From Methylomarinum vadi (lineage in GTDB: Bacteria > Pseudomonadota > Gammaproteobacteria > Methylococcales > Methylomonadaceae), in contig NZ_JPON01000001.1 in assembly GCF_000733935.1 (NCBI RefSeq), positions 434,001-498,000 on the forward strand: a DNA stretch of 64,000 nt, given 5' to 3'. Shown one piece after another: positions 1-9,085 of the stretch. Under the pieces are notes generated by a model. It saw only the letters and a program-made list of their open reading frames with translations, did no database searches and had not been told where the DNA came from. The translations under genes were made by a program, and so were the position numbers. The number at the start of each line of letters is the position of its first letter. Position 1 is the first letter of the stretch.

Positions 1-1
1 T

Positions 2-1510
2 TCCGTCAAATTGTCGCACCGTTATATTCCCGACCGGCAGTTGCCGGATAAATCGGTCAGTGTGCTGGATACTGCCTGCGCCCGGGTCGCGATCAGTCAA
101 TCGGCCGTGCCGGCGAAAGTCGATGACTGTCGCCGTCGTATCGAGGCGCTCAAGGTGGAAGCCGGGATTATCGAGCGGGAAAGTGCGGTCGGTATCGAGA
201 TCAAGGATCGCAAGGAAGTTGTCGATTCCAAGCTGCAGGAGGAACAGCAGCGCCTGGAACAACTGGAGCAACGCTGGCAGCAAGAAAAGGAAGTCGTCGA
301 ACAGATTTTGCAGTTGCGCGCCCAACTGAGAGGGGAAACCGTCGTCGACACTTCCCCCGAACAGGGCGAAAGTGCCGACGAGGAGAATGCCCCCTCAACG
401 GATTCCGCTGTGGAAATTCAGCCAGAAGAATTGAAACAGCAGCTCAAAGATTTGCAGGTCAAATTAAATGACCTGCAAGGGGAGCAGCCGCTGATGTTCC
501 CAACCGTCGACGGCCAGGCGATTTCTTCGGTCATTGCCGATTGGACCGGTATCCCGGTAGGACGCATGGTGAAAAATGAGATCGAGGCCATCCTGCAGTT
601 GGGCGATACGCTGAACAAACGCGTCATCGGCCAGCGCCATGCCTTGGATATGATCGCGAGACGGGTACAGACTTCCCGCGCCAGTTTGGACAATCCTGGC
701 AAGCCGATCGGTGTATTCCTGTTGTGCGGCCCGTCCGGGGTCGGTAAAACCGAAACCGGCCTGGCCTTGGCGGAAGCCCTGTATGGCGGCGAGGAAAACA
801 TCATCACCATTAACATGAGCGAATACCAGGAAGCGCATACCGTTTCGACCCTGAAAGGTTCTCCCCCGGGGTATGTGGGCTACGGAGAAGGCGGTATTTT
901 GACCGAGGCGGTCCGGCGTCGTCCCTATAGCGTGATTCTGTTAGACGAGGTGGAAAAAGCCCATCCGGATGTGCACGAGATATTCTTCCAGGTTTTCGAC
1001 AAAGGCTGGATGGAAGACGCCGAGGGTCGTTTTATCGACTTCAAGAATACGATCATCCTGCTGACCTCCAATGCCGGTACCGACCTGATCATGAATTTGT
1101 GCAAGGACCCCGACTTAATGCCGGATGCCGAGGGCATCGCCAAGGCCTTGCGCGAACCGTTGCTGAAAATATTCCCGGCCGCGTTATTGGGTAGATTGGT
1201 GACAATACCTTATTATCCGCTTAGCGACGAAATGCTGAAAGCCATTATCAAGTTGCAATTGAGCAGAATCGAAAAACGCGTCAAGGCCAACCACGGTATT
1301 CCGTTCACTTACGACGAGGCCGTCATACAATTGATCGCGGACCGTTGCAACGAACTCGAGAGTGGCGCCAGGGTGGTCGACGCCATTTTGACCAACACCG
1401 TCTTGCCGACCGTCAGCCAGGAATTTTTGACTAAAATGATGACAGGAGAACCGTTATCGGCCATTAGAATCGAAGTCGAGAACGGCGAGTTCAGTTATCG
1501 CTTCGAATAA
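2..1510 (+). CDS. clpV: T6SS AAA+ ATPase ClpV/TssH, C-terminal part (5' cut by window edge)
   Basis: The frame is open to the left edge, so the first Met at base 11 is internal; the residues before it (SVKL, then SHRYIPDRQLPDKSV) match the end of the first AAA+ module of ClpB/ClpV proteins. About 502 residues remain: a coiled-coil middle domain (roughly the first 150 residues, rich in E, K and Q), then the second ATPase module with Walker A GPSGVGKT encoded at about 728-751, Walker B ILLDE at about 935-949, and a C-terminal small domain. ClpV unfolds contracted VipA/VipB (TssB/TssC) sheath in the cytosol so that the subunits can be reused. It sits 24 bp upstream of vgrG, as in many T6SS loci. 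The ClpV rather than ClpB assignment rests on this neighbourhood and the sequence type. Confidence 0.93.
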   Translation, partial: SVKLSHRYIPDRQLPDKSVSVLDTACARVAISQSAVPAKVDDCRRRIEALKVEAGIIERESAVGIEIKDRKEVVDSKLQEEQQRLEQLEQRWQQEKEVVEQILQLRAQLRGETVVDTSPEQGESADEENAPSTDSAVEIQPEELKQQLKDLQVKLNDLQGEQPLMFPTVDGQAISSVIADWTGIPVGRMVKNEIEAILQLGDTLNKRVIGQRHALDMIARRVQTSRASLDNPGKPIGVFLLCGPSGVGKTETGLALAEALYGGEENIITINMSEYQEAHTVSTLKGSPPGYVGYGEGGILTEAVRRRPYSVILLDEVEKAHPDVHEIFFQVFDKGWMEDAEGRFIDFKNTIILLTSNAGTDLIMNLCKDPDLMPDAEGIAKALREPLLKIFPAALLGRLVTIPYYPLSDEMLKAIIKLQLSRIEKRVKANHGIPFTYDEAVIQLIADRCNELESGARVVDAILTNTVLPTVSQEFLTKMMTGEPLSAIRIEVENGEFSYRFE

Positions 1511-1534
1511 CTTACACAGTGAACGGACCCGTTT

Positions 1535-3760
1535 ATGTCAGTCACCCAACAAAATCGTGAAATCGAATTCATCACCCCGCTCGGGCCTGATGCCTTATTG
1601 CTGCGCGATGTCACGGTAACGGAAGAACTCGGGCGTCTGTTCACCATCAATGTCGAGCTCGGCAGTAGCGAGAATATAAATTTCGAAGATTTACTGGGCC
1701 AGAACGTTTCCATCCGTCTGAATCTGCTCAATGGCGGCGAACGTTATTTCAACGGCTTCGTCACCTCCCTGTCCCAGGGGGTCAATGAAGGCCGTTTTAC
1801 CCGCTACCACGCGACCATCCATCCCTGGTTATGGTTTTTGACCCGCACCTCCGATTGCCGCATTTTCCAAAACAAGACCGTTCCGGACATTATCAAGCAG
1901 GTCTGCAAAGACCTGGGTTTTACCGATATTGTCGACCGTTTGAGCGGCACTTATCGAACGTGGGAATATTGTGTGCAATACCGGGAGACGGATTTTAATT
2001 TCGTCAGCCGCTTGATGGAACAGGAGGGTATTTATTATTATTTCGTGCACGAAGAGGGAAAGCACAGCTTATATCTCGCCGACAATTTGAGCTCGCATGA
2101 TTCCATTGAGGGCTACGAACAAATCCCGTATTACCCACCGGACCAAGTGGCGGTAAGGGAAGAGGAATGTATCAATGGCTGGTATCTGAATAAAAAAATA
2201 CAGCCGGGCGCCTATGTGTTGAACGATTTCGATTTCGTCAAACCGAAAGCCGATCTCAAGGTCAATTCCACGGTTGCCAGGCAACATAGCGAGGCCAGCT
2301 ATGAAATCTACGATTATCCGGGCGAATATGTCGAAAGCGGAGACGGCAATAATTATGTTCGCACCCGCATCGAAGAATTGCATTCTCAATATGAACAGGC
2401 TCAAGGCCAGAGCATCGTGCGCGGCATGCTTTGCGGCGGATTGTTTACCCTGACCGACTATCCGCGTGAAGATCAAAACCGCGAGTACTTGTTGGCCTCG
2501 GTCACCCACAGTATCCATGCCGATAGTTTCGAAGCCGGATCGGAAGGAGGGGGCACTGCCTACAGCAACAGTTTTTCGGTGATCGAGAGCAACACGCCTT
2601 ATCGCAGCGCACGGGTCACTCCCAAGCCTATCGTTCAAGGTCCACAGACGGCAATCGTGGTTGGGCCATCCGGCGAGGAAATCTATACCGACGAACATAG
2701 CCGGGTCAAACTGCAATTTCACTGGGACCGTTACGGCCAATCCGACGAAAACTCCTCCTGCTGGGTCCGCGTCTCACAATTATGGGCCGGAAAAACCTGG
2801 GGCGGTATCCATATACCCCGCATCGGCCAGGAAGTCATCGTCGAATTTCTGGAGGGCGACCCCGATCGTCCCATCGTCACCGGACGTGTCTATAACGGCG
2901 AACAAACGCCGCCTTACGAATTACCGGCCAACAAAACCCAAAGCGGCATCAAGAGCCGCAGCTCCAAGGGCGGCGCTGCCGCCAATTTCAACGAAATCCG
3001 CTTCGAGGACAAGAAGGGCGAGGAGCAGGTTTATATCCATGCCGAAAAAAATCAAGACAACATCGTTGAAAATGACGAAACAACGTCGGTAGGGCATGAT
3101 CGCAGCGAGGATGTCGGCAACGACGAGACTATTCACATCGGCAACAATCGCACGGAAACGGTCGATGTCGACGAATCGATCACGATAGGCAATAACCGCA
3201 CGGAGCAGGTCGGCTCCAATGAAAATATCACGATCGGCGTCAACCGTACCGAAAGTGTCGGCAGCAACGAAACCATTTCGATCGGCAGTAATCGTACCGT
3301 CACCATCGGCAGCAACAAAACCGAAACGGTCGCTATCAACAAGGCCGAAACCATCGGTGCCGCCAAGGAACTGACCATCGGCGCTGCCTATGCGGTCTCC
3401 GTGGGCGCGGCGATGACCGAAAGTGTCGGCGCCTCGAAATCGCAACAAGTGGGGGCAAGCAAATCGACCACGGTGGGTGACGATGTTAGCGAAACTTATG
3501 GCGCCAACCAGAGCGTGTCGGTCAGTAAGGATTTATCGGAAAACATTGGCCAGAACCAAACCACTAAAGTTGGCAAGAACCTGGTGATCGATGCGGGTGA
3601 TCAGGTTGTAATCAAAACAGGCTCAGCTAGCATTACCATGAAAAAAGATGGAACCATACAAATTATCGGAAAAGATATTTTAATAAAAGGTTCGGCAAAA
3701 ATTGATGTTAAGGCATCAAACAATATAACGATGAAAGGGCAGAAAATTCTGCAAAACTAA
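1535..3760 (+). CDS. vgrG: T6SS spike protein VgrG/TssI with long beta-helical tail
   Basis: 741 residues. The N-terminal two thirds have the gp27/gp5-like VgrG layout, including the OB-fold stretch YTDEHSRVKLQFHWDRYG and the following WVRVSQLWAG/IPRIGQEVIVEFLEGDPDRP typical of the family. From about residue 510 to 680 there is a run of short repeats with ETxxIGxNRTExVG-like periodicity, expected to form the trimeric beta-helix needle, followed by a more AT-rich C-terminus ending in ITMKGQKILQN. VgrG caps the Hcp tube and carries effectors or PAAR proteins. No extra enzymatic domain is visible after the repeats, so cargo is probably loaded through the neighbouring DUF2169 and DUF4150 proteins (inference). 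Confidence 0.95.
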   Translation: MSVTQQNREIEFITPLGPDALLLRDVTVTEELGRLFTINVELGSSENINFEDLLGQNVSIRLNLLNGGERYFNGFVTSLSQGVNEGRFTRYHATIHPWLWFLTRTSDCRIFQNKTVPDIIKQVCKDLGFTDIVDRLSGTYRTWEYCVQYRETDFNFVSRLMEQEGIYYYFVHEEGKHSLYLADNLSSHDSIEGYEQIPYYPPDQVAVREEECINGWYLNKKIQPGAYVLNDFDFVKPKADLKVNSTVARQHSEASYEIYDYPGEYVESGDGNNYVRTRIEELHSQYEQAQGQSIVRGMLCGGLFTLTDYPREDQNREYLLASVTHSIHADSFEAGSEGGGTAYSNSFSVIESNTPYRSARVTPKPIVQGPQTAIVVGPSGEEIYTDEHSRVKLQFHWDRYGQSDENSSCWVRVSQLWAGKTWGGIHIPRIGQEVIVEFLEGDPDRPIVTGRVYNGEQTPPYELPANKTQSGIKSRSSKGGAAANFNEIRFEDKKGEEQVYIHAEKNQDNIVENDETTSVGHDRSEDVGNDETIHIGNNRTETVDVDESITIGNNRTEQVGSNENITIGVNRTESVGSNETISIGSNRTVTIGSNKTETVAINKAETIGAAKELTIGAAYAVSVGAAMTESVGASKSQQVGASKSTTVGDDVSETYGANQSVSVSKDLSENIGQNQTTKVGKNLVIDAGDQVVIKTGSASITMKKDGTIQIIGKDILIKGSAKIDVKASNNITMKGQKILQN

Positions 3761-3805
3761 TCCGAGCGCACGAAATTTTCCAATCGTGTATTCAAGAGGA
3801 TCTCA

Positions 3806-4273
3806 ATGCAAACCGAGCTAGAAAATAAAACAAATGAACTGCGGCAGAAAATCGATGGCGTTGTCATAGGTCTGTTGTTGAGCATCGATCCTCAAGGTCA
3901 GCCGTTGGTCGCGTTTCCGGGCAATCCGGAGGAAACTGCAGTTCCGGCCCGGACCACAACTCAGATGCAGAGCGAGGACGTCGGTTGCGAGGTCGCTTTG
4001 ATGTTCGAAGGAGGAGACCCGCGACTGCCGTTGATTATCGGCAAAATCCAGCATGCGGCAGTCGAAAAAAGCCCTGAAGAAGAGCATTCGGCACTTGCCG
4101 AGTTGGACGGAGAGAGCATCGTACTCTCGGCGCGGCAGAATATCACGCTGAAATGCGGCAAGGCCAGCATCACGCTGACCAAGGCGGGAAAAGTGATTCT
4201 GCGTGGAGCGTATCTATTAAGCCGTTCCTCGGGGGTTAACCGCATCAAAGGCGGTTCCGTGCAAATCAATTAA
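3806..4273 (+). CDS. DUF6484 domain protein of T6SS loci
   Basis: 155 residues. Contains the short OB-like block VIGLLLSIDPQGQPLVAFPGNP and GCEVALMFEGGDPRLPLIIGKIQ, followed by a small hydrophobic beta-rich tail (SITLTKAGKVILRGAYLLSRSSGVNRIKGGSVQIN) that resembles the gp5-like repeats of VgrG. Proteins of this type are regularly found directly after vgrG and before DUF2169 genes. The exact role is unknown; a spike adaptor is plausible from the VgrG-like sequence and position. It starts 45 bp after the vgrG stop in the same direction. Confidence 0.8.
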   Translation: MQTELENKTNELRQKIDGVVIGLLLSIDPQGQPLVAFPGNPEETAVPARTTTQMQSEDVGCEVALMFEGGDPRLPLIIGKIQHAAVEKSPEEEHSALAELDGESIVLSARQNITLKCGKASITLTKAGKVILRGAYLLSRSSGVNRIKGGSVQIN

Positions 4274-4323
4274 AATAGGTTAGGCGCGCGATAGCGTACC
4301 CAACAATTTAACGGCAGAAATAT

Positions 4324-5433
4324 ATGGATCTTCTCAATTCCACAGGCATGCAGGCGGGATATACGATGGGCATGAGGCCCGACGGTCGGGAATTGCTGGT
4401 GGTAGCCGTGAAGGGAACTTTCACGATTCCGAAACAGGGCGAGCAAGTCAAACTCGCCGATGAGCAACGCCCCTTGATTGAGGCCGACACCTTTACCGGC
4501 GAACCAGGGTTCTCCGCTCCGCTTTATGAAGTCGATTATGCGCCGGTCAAGCAATATTGTGACGTGTTATTGAACGGCAGTGCTTATGCGCCGAAGGGTC
4601 ACCCAGCCAACAAGGTTCAGGTAGGCTTGAAACTAGGCGCCCTGGTCAAAACTTTCGTCGTGACTGGAAATAGATGTTGGGAATCCGGTATCACTATTTC
4701 CCCAGGCATGCCGGCCGATTTTACCGTGATGCCGATCAGTTACGATGTCGCTTTCGGCGGCCAGGACAATTTCCATGAAGACAAGGAAAAGCACAGCGCT
4801 TACATGCCGAATCCGATAGGCAAGGGGTATCACAAACAGTTAAGTAACGACTTAGTCAACGGCACGCCGATGCCCAATACCGAAGAAATCGATAAACCGA
4901 TTCAAGTCCCCAATGACAAGTACAGACCGATGGCGTTCGGGCCTATAGGCCGGGGCTGGGCCGAACGGTTGCAATATGCCGGAACCTACGATCAAGACTG
5001 GATCGACAATACCTTTCCGTTCCTGCCCGCCGATTTCAACGAACTGTATTACCAGTCCGCTCCAGCGGATCAACGGATCCCTTATCCACAAGGCGGCGAG
5101 GAAGTCGTCATGGTTAATCTGACTCCGGAAGGACGTACCGCTTTCAATCTGCCGACCATCGGCGTGCCGGTGGTGTTTTTCCGCAAAAAAGGCGAACGAC
5201 ATGAAACCAAGGCCGTCATCGATACCATCGTCATCGAGCCGGATCAGGGGATTTTCACGATGACCTGGCGCGCCAGCCTGCCGCTTAAAAAGAACATCTT
5301 CGAGATCCCCCAGGTATTGGCGGGCAACATGTCGCGCGCTTGGTGGCGGGCGCGAGAATTAGGCAAGACCTATTATCCATCGCTGGACCATTTAGCCAAG
5401 GCTAATCGGGCGGAAGAGGAAGAAGACATTTGA
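4324..5433 (+). CDS. DUF2169 family T6SS adaptor protein
   Basis: 369 residues, beginning MDLLNSTGMQAGYTMGMRPDGRELLVVAVKGTF, the characteristic opening of the DUF2169 family. Internal features include YEVDYAPVKQYCDVLLNGSAYAP and AFGPIGRGWAERLQYAGTYDQDW, also typical. DUF2169 proteins are encoded beside vgrG and PAAR-like effector genes and are thought to help load effectors onto the spike. Here it follows the DUF6484 gene after 50 bp and is separated from the ketosynthase-like and DUF4150 genes only by the PIN-domain pair. No signal peptide or membrane segment is seen, consistent with action in the cytosol. Confidence 0.88.
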   Translation: MDLLNSTGMQAGYTMGMRPDGRELLVVAVKGTFTIPKQGEQVKLADEQRPLIEADTFTGEPGFSAPLYEVDYAPVKQYCDVLLNGSAYAPKGHPANKVQVGLKLGALVKTFVVTGNRCWESGITISPGMPADFTVMPISYDVAFGGQDNFHEDKEKHSAYMPNPIGKGYHKQLSNDLVNGTPMPNTEEIDKPIQVPNDKYRPMAFGPIGRGWAERLQYAGTYDQDWIDNTFPFLPADFNELYYQSAPADQRIPYPQGGEEVVMVNLTPEGRTAFNLPTIGVPVVFFRKKGERHETKAVIDTIVIEPDQGIFTMTWRASLPLKKNIFEIPQVLAGNMSRAWWRARELGKTYYPSLDHLAKANRAEEEEDI

Positions 5434-5445
5434 TAAATATTAAGA

Positions 5446-5880
5446 ATGAAACTTTATCTGGATAACTGTTGTTTCAACAGGCCTTTTGACGATCAATCCC
5501 AGCTACGAATCAGGCTAGAATCCGAGGCAAAACTAAAGATTCAGGAAGATATCAGAGCTGGCGATCATGAGCTGATATGGTCATATATTCTCGATTATGA
5601 AAATAGCAAAAATCCGTTTCAAGAGCGAAAAAGACAAATTTCAAAATGGCGGAACTATGCTAACTTTGATGTGGGCGAGAGCCCGCAGCTTATTGAATTA
5701 GCTAAGAGCTTGTTAACGACTGGCGTTAAAAGATTGGATGCCTTACATATTTCCTGCGCGATTTTAGCGAATTCGGACTATTTTTTGACCACTGATGACG
5801 GGATCATTAAAAAAGCCGCTACGATACAAGAAGTCAAAATTACCGACCCTATCGGTTTTATAAAAGAGGCAAACATATGA
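5446..5880 (+). CDS. PIN-domain ribonuclease, probable toxin
   Basis: 144 residues with the acidic PIN pattern: D6 in YLDNCCFNRPFDD, E52 in DYENSKN, D98 in KRLDALHISCA and D117/D118 in LTTDDG. PIN toxins are Mg-dependent RNases of VapC-like toxin-antitoxin pairs. The gene overlaps the next one by 4 bp (ATGA) and starts only 12 bp after the DUF2169 stop. Its base composition is more AT-rich than the surrounding T6SS genes, which suggests later acquisition. This PIN subfamily is also found widely as solitary or loosely paired genes, so toxin function is inferred rather than shown. Confidence 0.8.
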   Translation: MKLYLDNCCFNRPFDDQSQLRIRLESEAKLKIQEDIRAGDHELIWSYILDYENSKNPFQERKRQISKWRNYANFDVGESPQLIELAKSLLTTGVKRLDALHISCAILANSDYFLTTDDGIIKKAATIQEVKITDPIGFIKEANI

Positions 5881-6089
5881 TTACCGATACAGAAATAAAG
5901 ATAAAAGGCTTACAAGTTCTGGCTCAACATCTTGGAGATGTTGAAGCTGAACGTTTTATTGCCTTGATTCAAAGAGAGCCTTTCGATTATACCAAGTGGC
6001 ATCAACAGCTGGATGAGCCGTTGAGTATCGAAGAAATCAGTCAAAGCGCCATGGCCTTGAGAAATAAAATTGAGCAACAATCAGATTAG
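5877..6089 (+). CDS. Small partner of the PIN protein, possible antitoxin
   Basis: 70 residues, starting within the last codons of the PIN gene (4-bp ATGA overlap), so the two are translationally coupled. The sequence MITDTEIKIKGLQVLAQHLGDVEAERFIALIQRE with PFDYTKWHQQL is a recognisable small conserved type next to PIN genes. It is acidic, largely helical and has no clear DNA-binding motif. The toxin-first order is the reverse of most vapBC pairs. Antitoxin function is inferred from position only. Confidence 0.6.
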   Translation: MITDTEIKIKGLQVLAQHLGDVEAERFIALIQREPFDYTKWHQQLDEPLSIEEISQSAMALRNKIEQQSD

Positions 6090-6125
6090 CGAGGTTTACA
6101 TGTTCAAATGGACTGAGATCATAAT

Positions 6126-7163
6126 ATGACCGGTTTTCCGCTAGCGATTACCGGAACCGGCATGGTAACCGGAGTCGGTCTCAATGCTCCGGCATCCTGC
6201 GCCGCGATCCGGTGTACCATTGACAACTTCCAGGAAACCCGCTTCATGGACAGCGGCGGCGAGTGGATCATGGGCAGCGAAGTCCCATTGGAACAGCCCT
6301 GGCGCGGCAAAACCAAACTGATTAAAATGGCCGCGGCCGCTATTAGAGAATGCTTGGAAGAGAACAAGCTAATCGTGCCTGCCAAAACGCCATTGCTGCT
6401 CTGTTTGTCCGAGCATGATCGTGTAGGGCGTGTCATCGATGACGACAACCAGTTCTTCCTCGATTTACAGGATGAACTGCAACTTGAATTCCATGAAAAA
6501 TCCCGCGTTATTGCTCGTGGGCATGTTGCTGTGGCCGTTGCGTTGAAACATGCTAGGCGTTTGATTCAGGAATTAGGTGTCAAACATGTGCTGGTTGCAG
6601 CGACGGATAGCCTGCTGGTTGGGCCGACACTGATGCATTATCAAGAACATGAACGGTTGTTGACGAGTCAGAATTCCAACGGATTTGTTCCCGGGGAGGC
6701 TGGGGCAGCTTTGGTTATTGAACGGGTTAGTAGTGAGTGTGAAACTCAGTTGATCTGTGTCGGTTTGGGATTTAGTATTGAACAGGCATCTATTTATTCT
6801 GAGGAGCCGCTAAAGGCGGATGGTTTAACTGCGGCAATCAAGGAATCGTTGAGCGATGCCGGTGTCGATGAGAATGTCCTTGATTTTAAGGTCGCTGATG
6901 TTTCGGGGGAGCTATATCATTTTAAGGAGACTAGTCTCGCATTTAGCCGCATCGACAGAACTCACAGAACCGAGTTTGATATCTGGCATCCCGCAGATTG
7001 TGTCGGAGAAATTGGTAGTGCGATAGGGATAGTCATAATCGCCATGATAAAAACGGCTTGTGAAAACGATTATGGTAAAGGGAATACTATTTTGTGCCAT
7101 CTCGGCAATGACGATGGAAAGCGTTCTTCGATGATAATGACTTGGTTTAATGGAGGCAGTTAA
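6126..7163 (+). CDS. Ketosynthase-like (thiolase-fold) protein of T6SS cluster
   Basis: 345 residues. The N-terminus PLAITGTGMVTGVGLNAPASCAAIR and a later GFVPGEAGAALVIERV match beta-ketoacyl-ACP synthases. The region that should carry the nucleophilic Cys reads VLVAATDSLLVGP, without a CSS-type motif, and the usual second catalytic His region reads DCVGEIGSAIGIV. The protein is therefore probably not a working ketosynthase. Such proteins recur between DUF2169 and DUF4150 genes in T6SS effector modules, where a scaffold role is suspected. The downstream gene starts on its last stop base (TAATG), indicating coupling. Function beyond the fold is unknown. Confidence 0.72.
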   Translation: MTGFPLAITGTGMVTGVGLNAPASCAAIRCTIDNFQETRFMDSGGEWIMGSEVPLEQPWRGKTKLIKMAAAAIRECLEENKLIVPAKTPLLLCLSEHDRVGRVIDDDNQFFLDLQDELQLEFHEKSRVIARGHVAVAVALKHARRLIQELGVKHVLVAATDSLLVGPTLMHYQEHERLLTSQNSNGFVPGEAGAALVIERVSSECETQLICVGLGFSIEQASIYSEEPLKADGLTAAIKESLSDAGVDENVLDFKVADVSGELYHFKETSLAFSRIDRTHRTEFDIWHPADCVGEIGSAIGIVIIAMIKTACENDYGKGNTILCHLGNDDGKRSSMIMTWFNGGS

Positions 7164-8164
7164 TGGCGAATGATGTCTTTGCCAATGGAAGGGAAATATC
7201 TTGTAAAAAAGCGGATGGGAAATCTATTTGCGCGTTTCCTGATGTGTGCTTTACACCCCCTGAAAATCCAGCAACGCCGCCTGGAGTTCCTGTCCCTTAT
7301 CCTAATACCGCATTTGCGAAAGATACTACCTCCGGTAGTAAAAAAGTAAAAATCTCCGGTCAAGAGGTGATGTTAAAAAATAAGTCATATTTTAAGACGT
7401 CCACCGGAGATGAGGCCGGATGCGCTGCGAAGAAAGGGGTGATTACAAGCAAAATCAAAGGAAAAGCGTATTTTGTTAGTTGGTCAATGGATGTAAAAGT
7501 GGAAGGGGAAAACGTCGTTCGCCATTTGGATATGACGACGCATAATCATGCGAGTCCGATGGCAAATGATAGTGTACCTTGGGCGCACGTTGACCAGATG
7601 TATGCGAGTACCGGACAAAAATGCGACAAAATTGTTGCGGAGATACATCCCTATGACAAACGTGACTGCCCACAAGGTAGTCAATCACACCATATTATCG
7701 ATAATGCTTGTTTTGTCATGGAAGGGGGGAGAAATTTACCGTTATACGCGATCGAAAGTGCGGCAACTGGGCAGCAGAAAAGAAATATTTTTCAGCCGGG
7801 ATCCGGCCATCCGGCGGAAAAATACGATCAAAACAAAGCTCCGTGTATTTGTCTTGAAGGCCATGCCACAATTGCCGGCACGGAACATAACATAGCTCAC
7901 GGCCAAACAAGCAGAGCAGCATCAAGAAAATGTACAAGTGACGGAAAATCAAAATTCGGCGATCTTAAATCGGATGGTGCAAAATCGATAAAGAAAGCGA
8001 AAGGGCTTGAAGAATGGGAGGCGGAATGTATCGAATTGGTTTTGGAAGCCTATTTTAAGGACTTTGAAGACGATACGGAAGTTGCGGCGCCGGGACAAGA
8101 TTGTACGGCAACTCATTTTAATAACGGTTCCGGAACAATGTGTCATGCATCGGAGTTGGTATGA
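7163..8164 (+). CDS. PAAR-like DUF4150 protein with C-terminal SHH-type nuclease candidate (T6SS effector)
   Basis: 333 residues. Residues 1 to about 125 are a DUF4150/PAAR-like tip domain (MANDVFANGREISCKKADG, CFTPPENPATPPGVPVPYPNTAFAKDTTSGSKKVKI, then SPMANDSVPW). The C-terminal part contains GSQSHHIID with S175-H176-H177, then GHATIAGTEHNIAHGQT with H242 and H246. This is the pattern expected for HNH/Endo VII-superfamily toxins of the SHH class, which cleave DNA. It is cysteine-rich (C162? and others), as PAAR-fused toxins often are. It is probably delivered on the VgrG tip to a target cell. The next gene is the natural place for the immunity protein. The tip domain is secure; the nuclease call rests on motif reading. 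Confidence 0.75.
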   Translation: MANDVFANGREISCKKADGKSICAFPDVCFTPPENPATPPGVPVPYPNTAFAKDTTSGSKKVKISGQEVMLKNKSYFKTSTGDEAGCAAKKGVITSKIKGKAYFVSWSMDVKVEGENVVRHLDMTTHNHASPMANDSVPWAHVDQMYASTGQKCDKIVAEIHPYDKRDCPQGSQSHHIIDNACFVMEGGRNLPLYAIESAATGQQKRNIFQPGSGHPAEKYDQNKAPCICLEGHATIAGTEHNIAHGQTSRAASRKCTSDGKSKFGDLKSDGAKSIKKAKGLEEWEAECIELVLEAYFKDFEDDTEVAAPGQDCTATHFNNGSGTMCHASELV

Positions 8165-8192
8165 TCGAGATCAAAATATTTGGAATGAATAA

Positions 8193-9068
8193 ATGAAATT
8201 AAACAGTTCTATAAATATGCAGATAAGCAGTGTTGTAGATGCGGGTGATGACAGGCTGTTTTTTCGTGCATTTTCTGATTTAGAATCGGAAGTTCCGAAT
8301 TTAAATAAAACTTATATTATCGAAAGTTATAACGGAGCTTATAATCTTCTACGCGTTATTGATGAGGAAATAGCCTCATTATCGGTTACGGAAAATGGTG
8401 GTTTGTTTGCGATTGGAAAGAACGGCAATATTTATAAATACTCTGAAAACAATTGGCAGGATATAAAGGCACAATTCAAACCGATTGAATATTTGTTCAG
8501 ATCTATAGTACATAAGGACGTTATCTATTCAGCTTGTACCGGAGGTAGTGTTTTCAGTTTTTCCGATGATGCGTGGGAGAATGTTTGTAGCGATGTTGGC
8601 GATGACGATCTTGACCTGATAAGCATATGCCACGGCGCCGATGATTTGCTTTTTGTATGCGGTGAAAATGGAATCCTCGCATCTATTTCTGTTACGGATA
8701 ACGCATTTAAAGTTATTGGTATTCCAACTAACGCATATCTTTATGACATTAAGAAAATTGATAACGATAATTTAGCAGTTTGCGGCCGTAATGGAACTTT
8801 TTTTATCGGAAATGAGCTGGTTTGGCGCGATTTTAGTCGTACAGATTTAAATGTTAGTTTTAGTAGTGTCGAAATATGGCGCGATGAATTATATTTAAGC
8901 GCTTCTGATAGAGTATTGCTTTTCCATGATGGAAATTATACGGAATTTAATATTCCTTCGTTAAACTTAATTGGTCTAAAGAATGGCTTATGGAGTATAG
9001 CTTTAAAAAAATTACACAAGTTTAACGGCTTGGAGTGGGAAGAGGTTATCGTGGAAATTAATGTGTAA
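8193..9068 (+). CDS. Propeller-like hypothetical protein, candidate immunity protein
   Basis: 291 residues with no recognised family name. It has repeated units of the form hydrophobic-strand plus G-x-N-G (LFAIGKNGNIYKYSENNWQDI, LFVCGENGILASI, LAVCGRNGTFFIGNELVWRDF), spaced about 40 residues apart, which suggests a WD/Kelch-like beta-propeller. There is no signal peptide, so it should be cytosolic. It is clearly more AT-rich than the T6SS core genes and begins 28 bp after the DUF4150 effector in the same direction. That position and composition fit an immunity gene, but proteins of this propeller type are not established immunity proteins, so the role is inference. Confidence 0.6.
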   Translation: MKLNSSINMQISSVVDAGDDRLFFRAFSDLESEVPNLNKTYIIESYNGAYNLLRVIDEEIASLSVTENGGLFAIGKNGNIYKYSENNWQDIKAQFKPIEYLFRSIVHKDVIYSACTGGSVFSFSDDAWENVCSDVGDDDLDLISICHGADDLLFVCGENGILASISVTDNAFKVIGIPTNAYLYDIKKIDNDNLAVCGRNGTFFIGNELVWRDFSRTDLNVSFSSVEIWRDELYLSASDRVLLFHDGNYTEFNIPSLNLIGLKNGLWSIALKKLHKFNGLEWEEVIVEINV

Positions 9069-9085
9069 TATTGTTTTTAGTTTAA

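Noticed and set aside
11..1510. Start of ClpV at base 11
   Set aside because: The frame is open upstream to the window edge and the preceding residues match the family, so this Met is internal.
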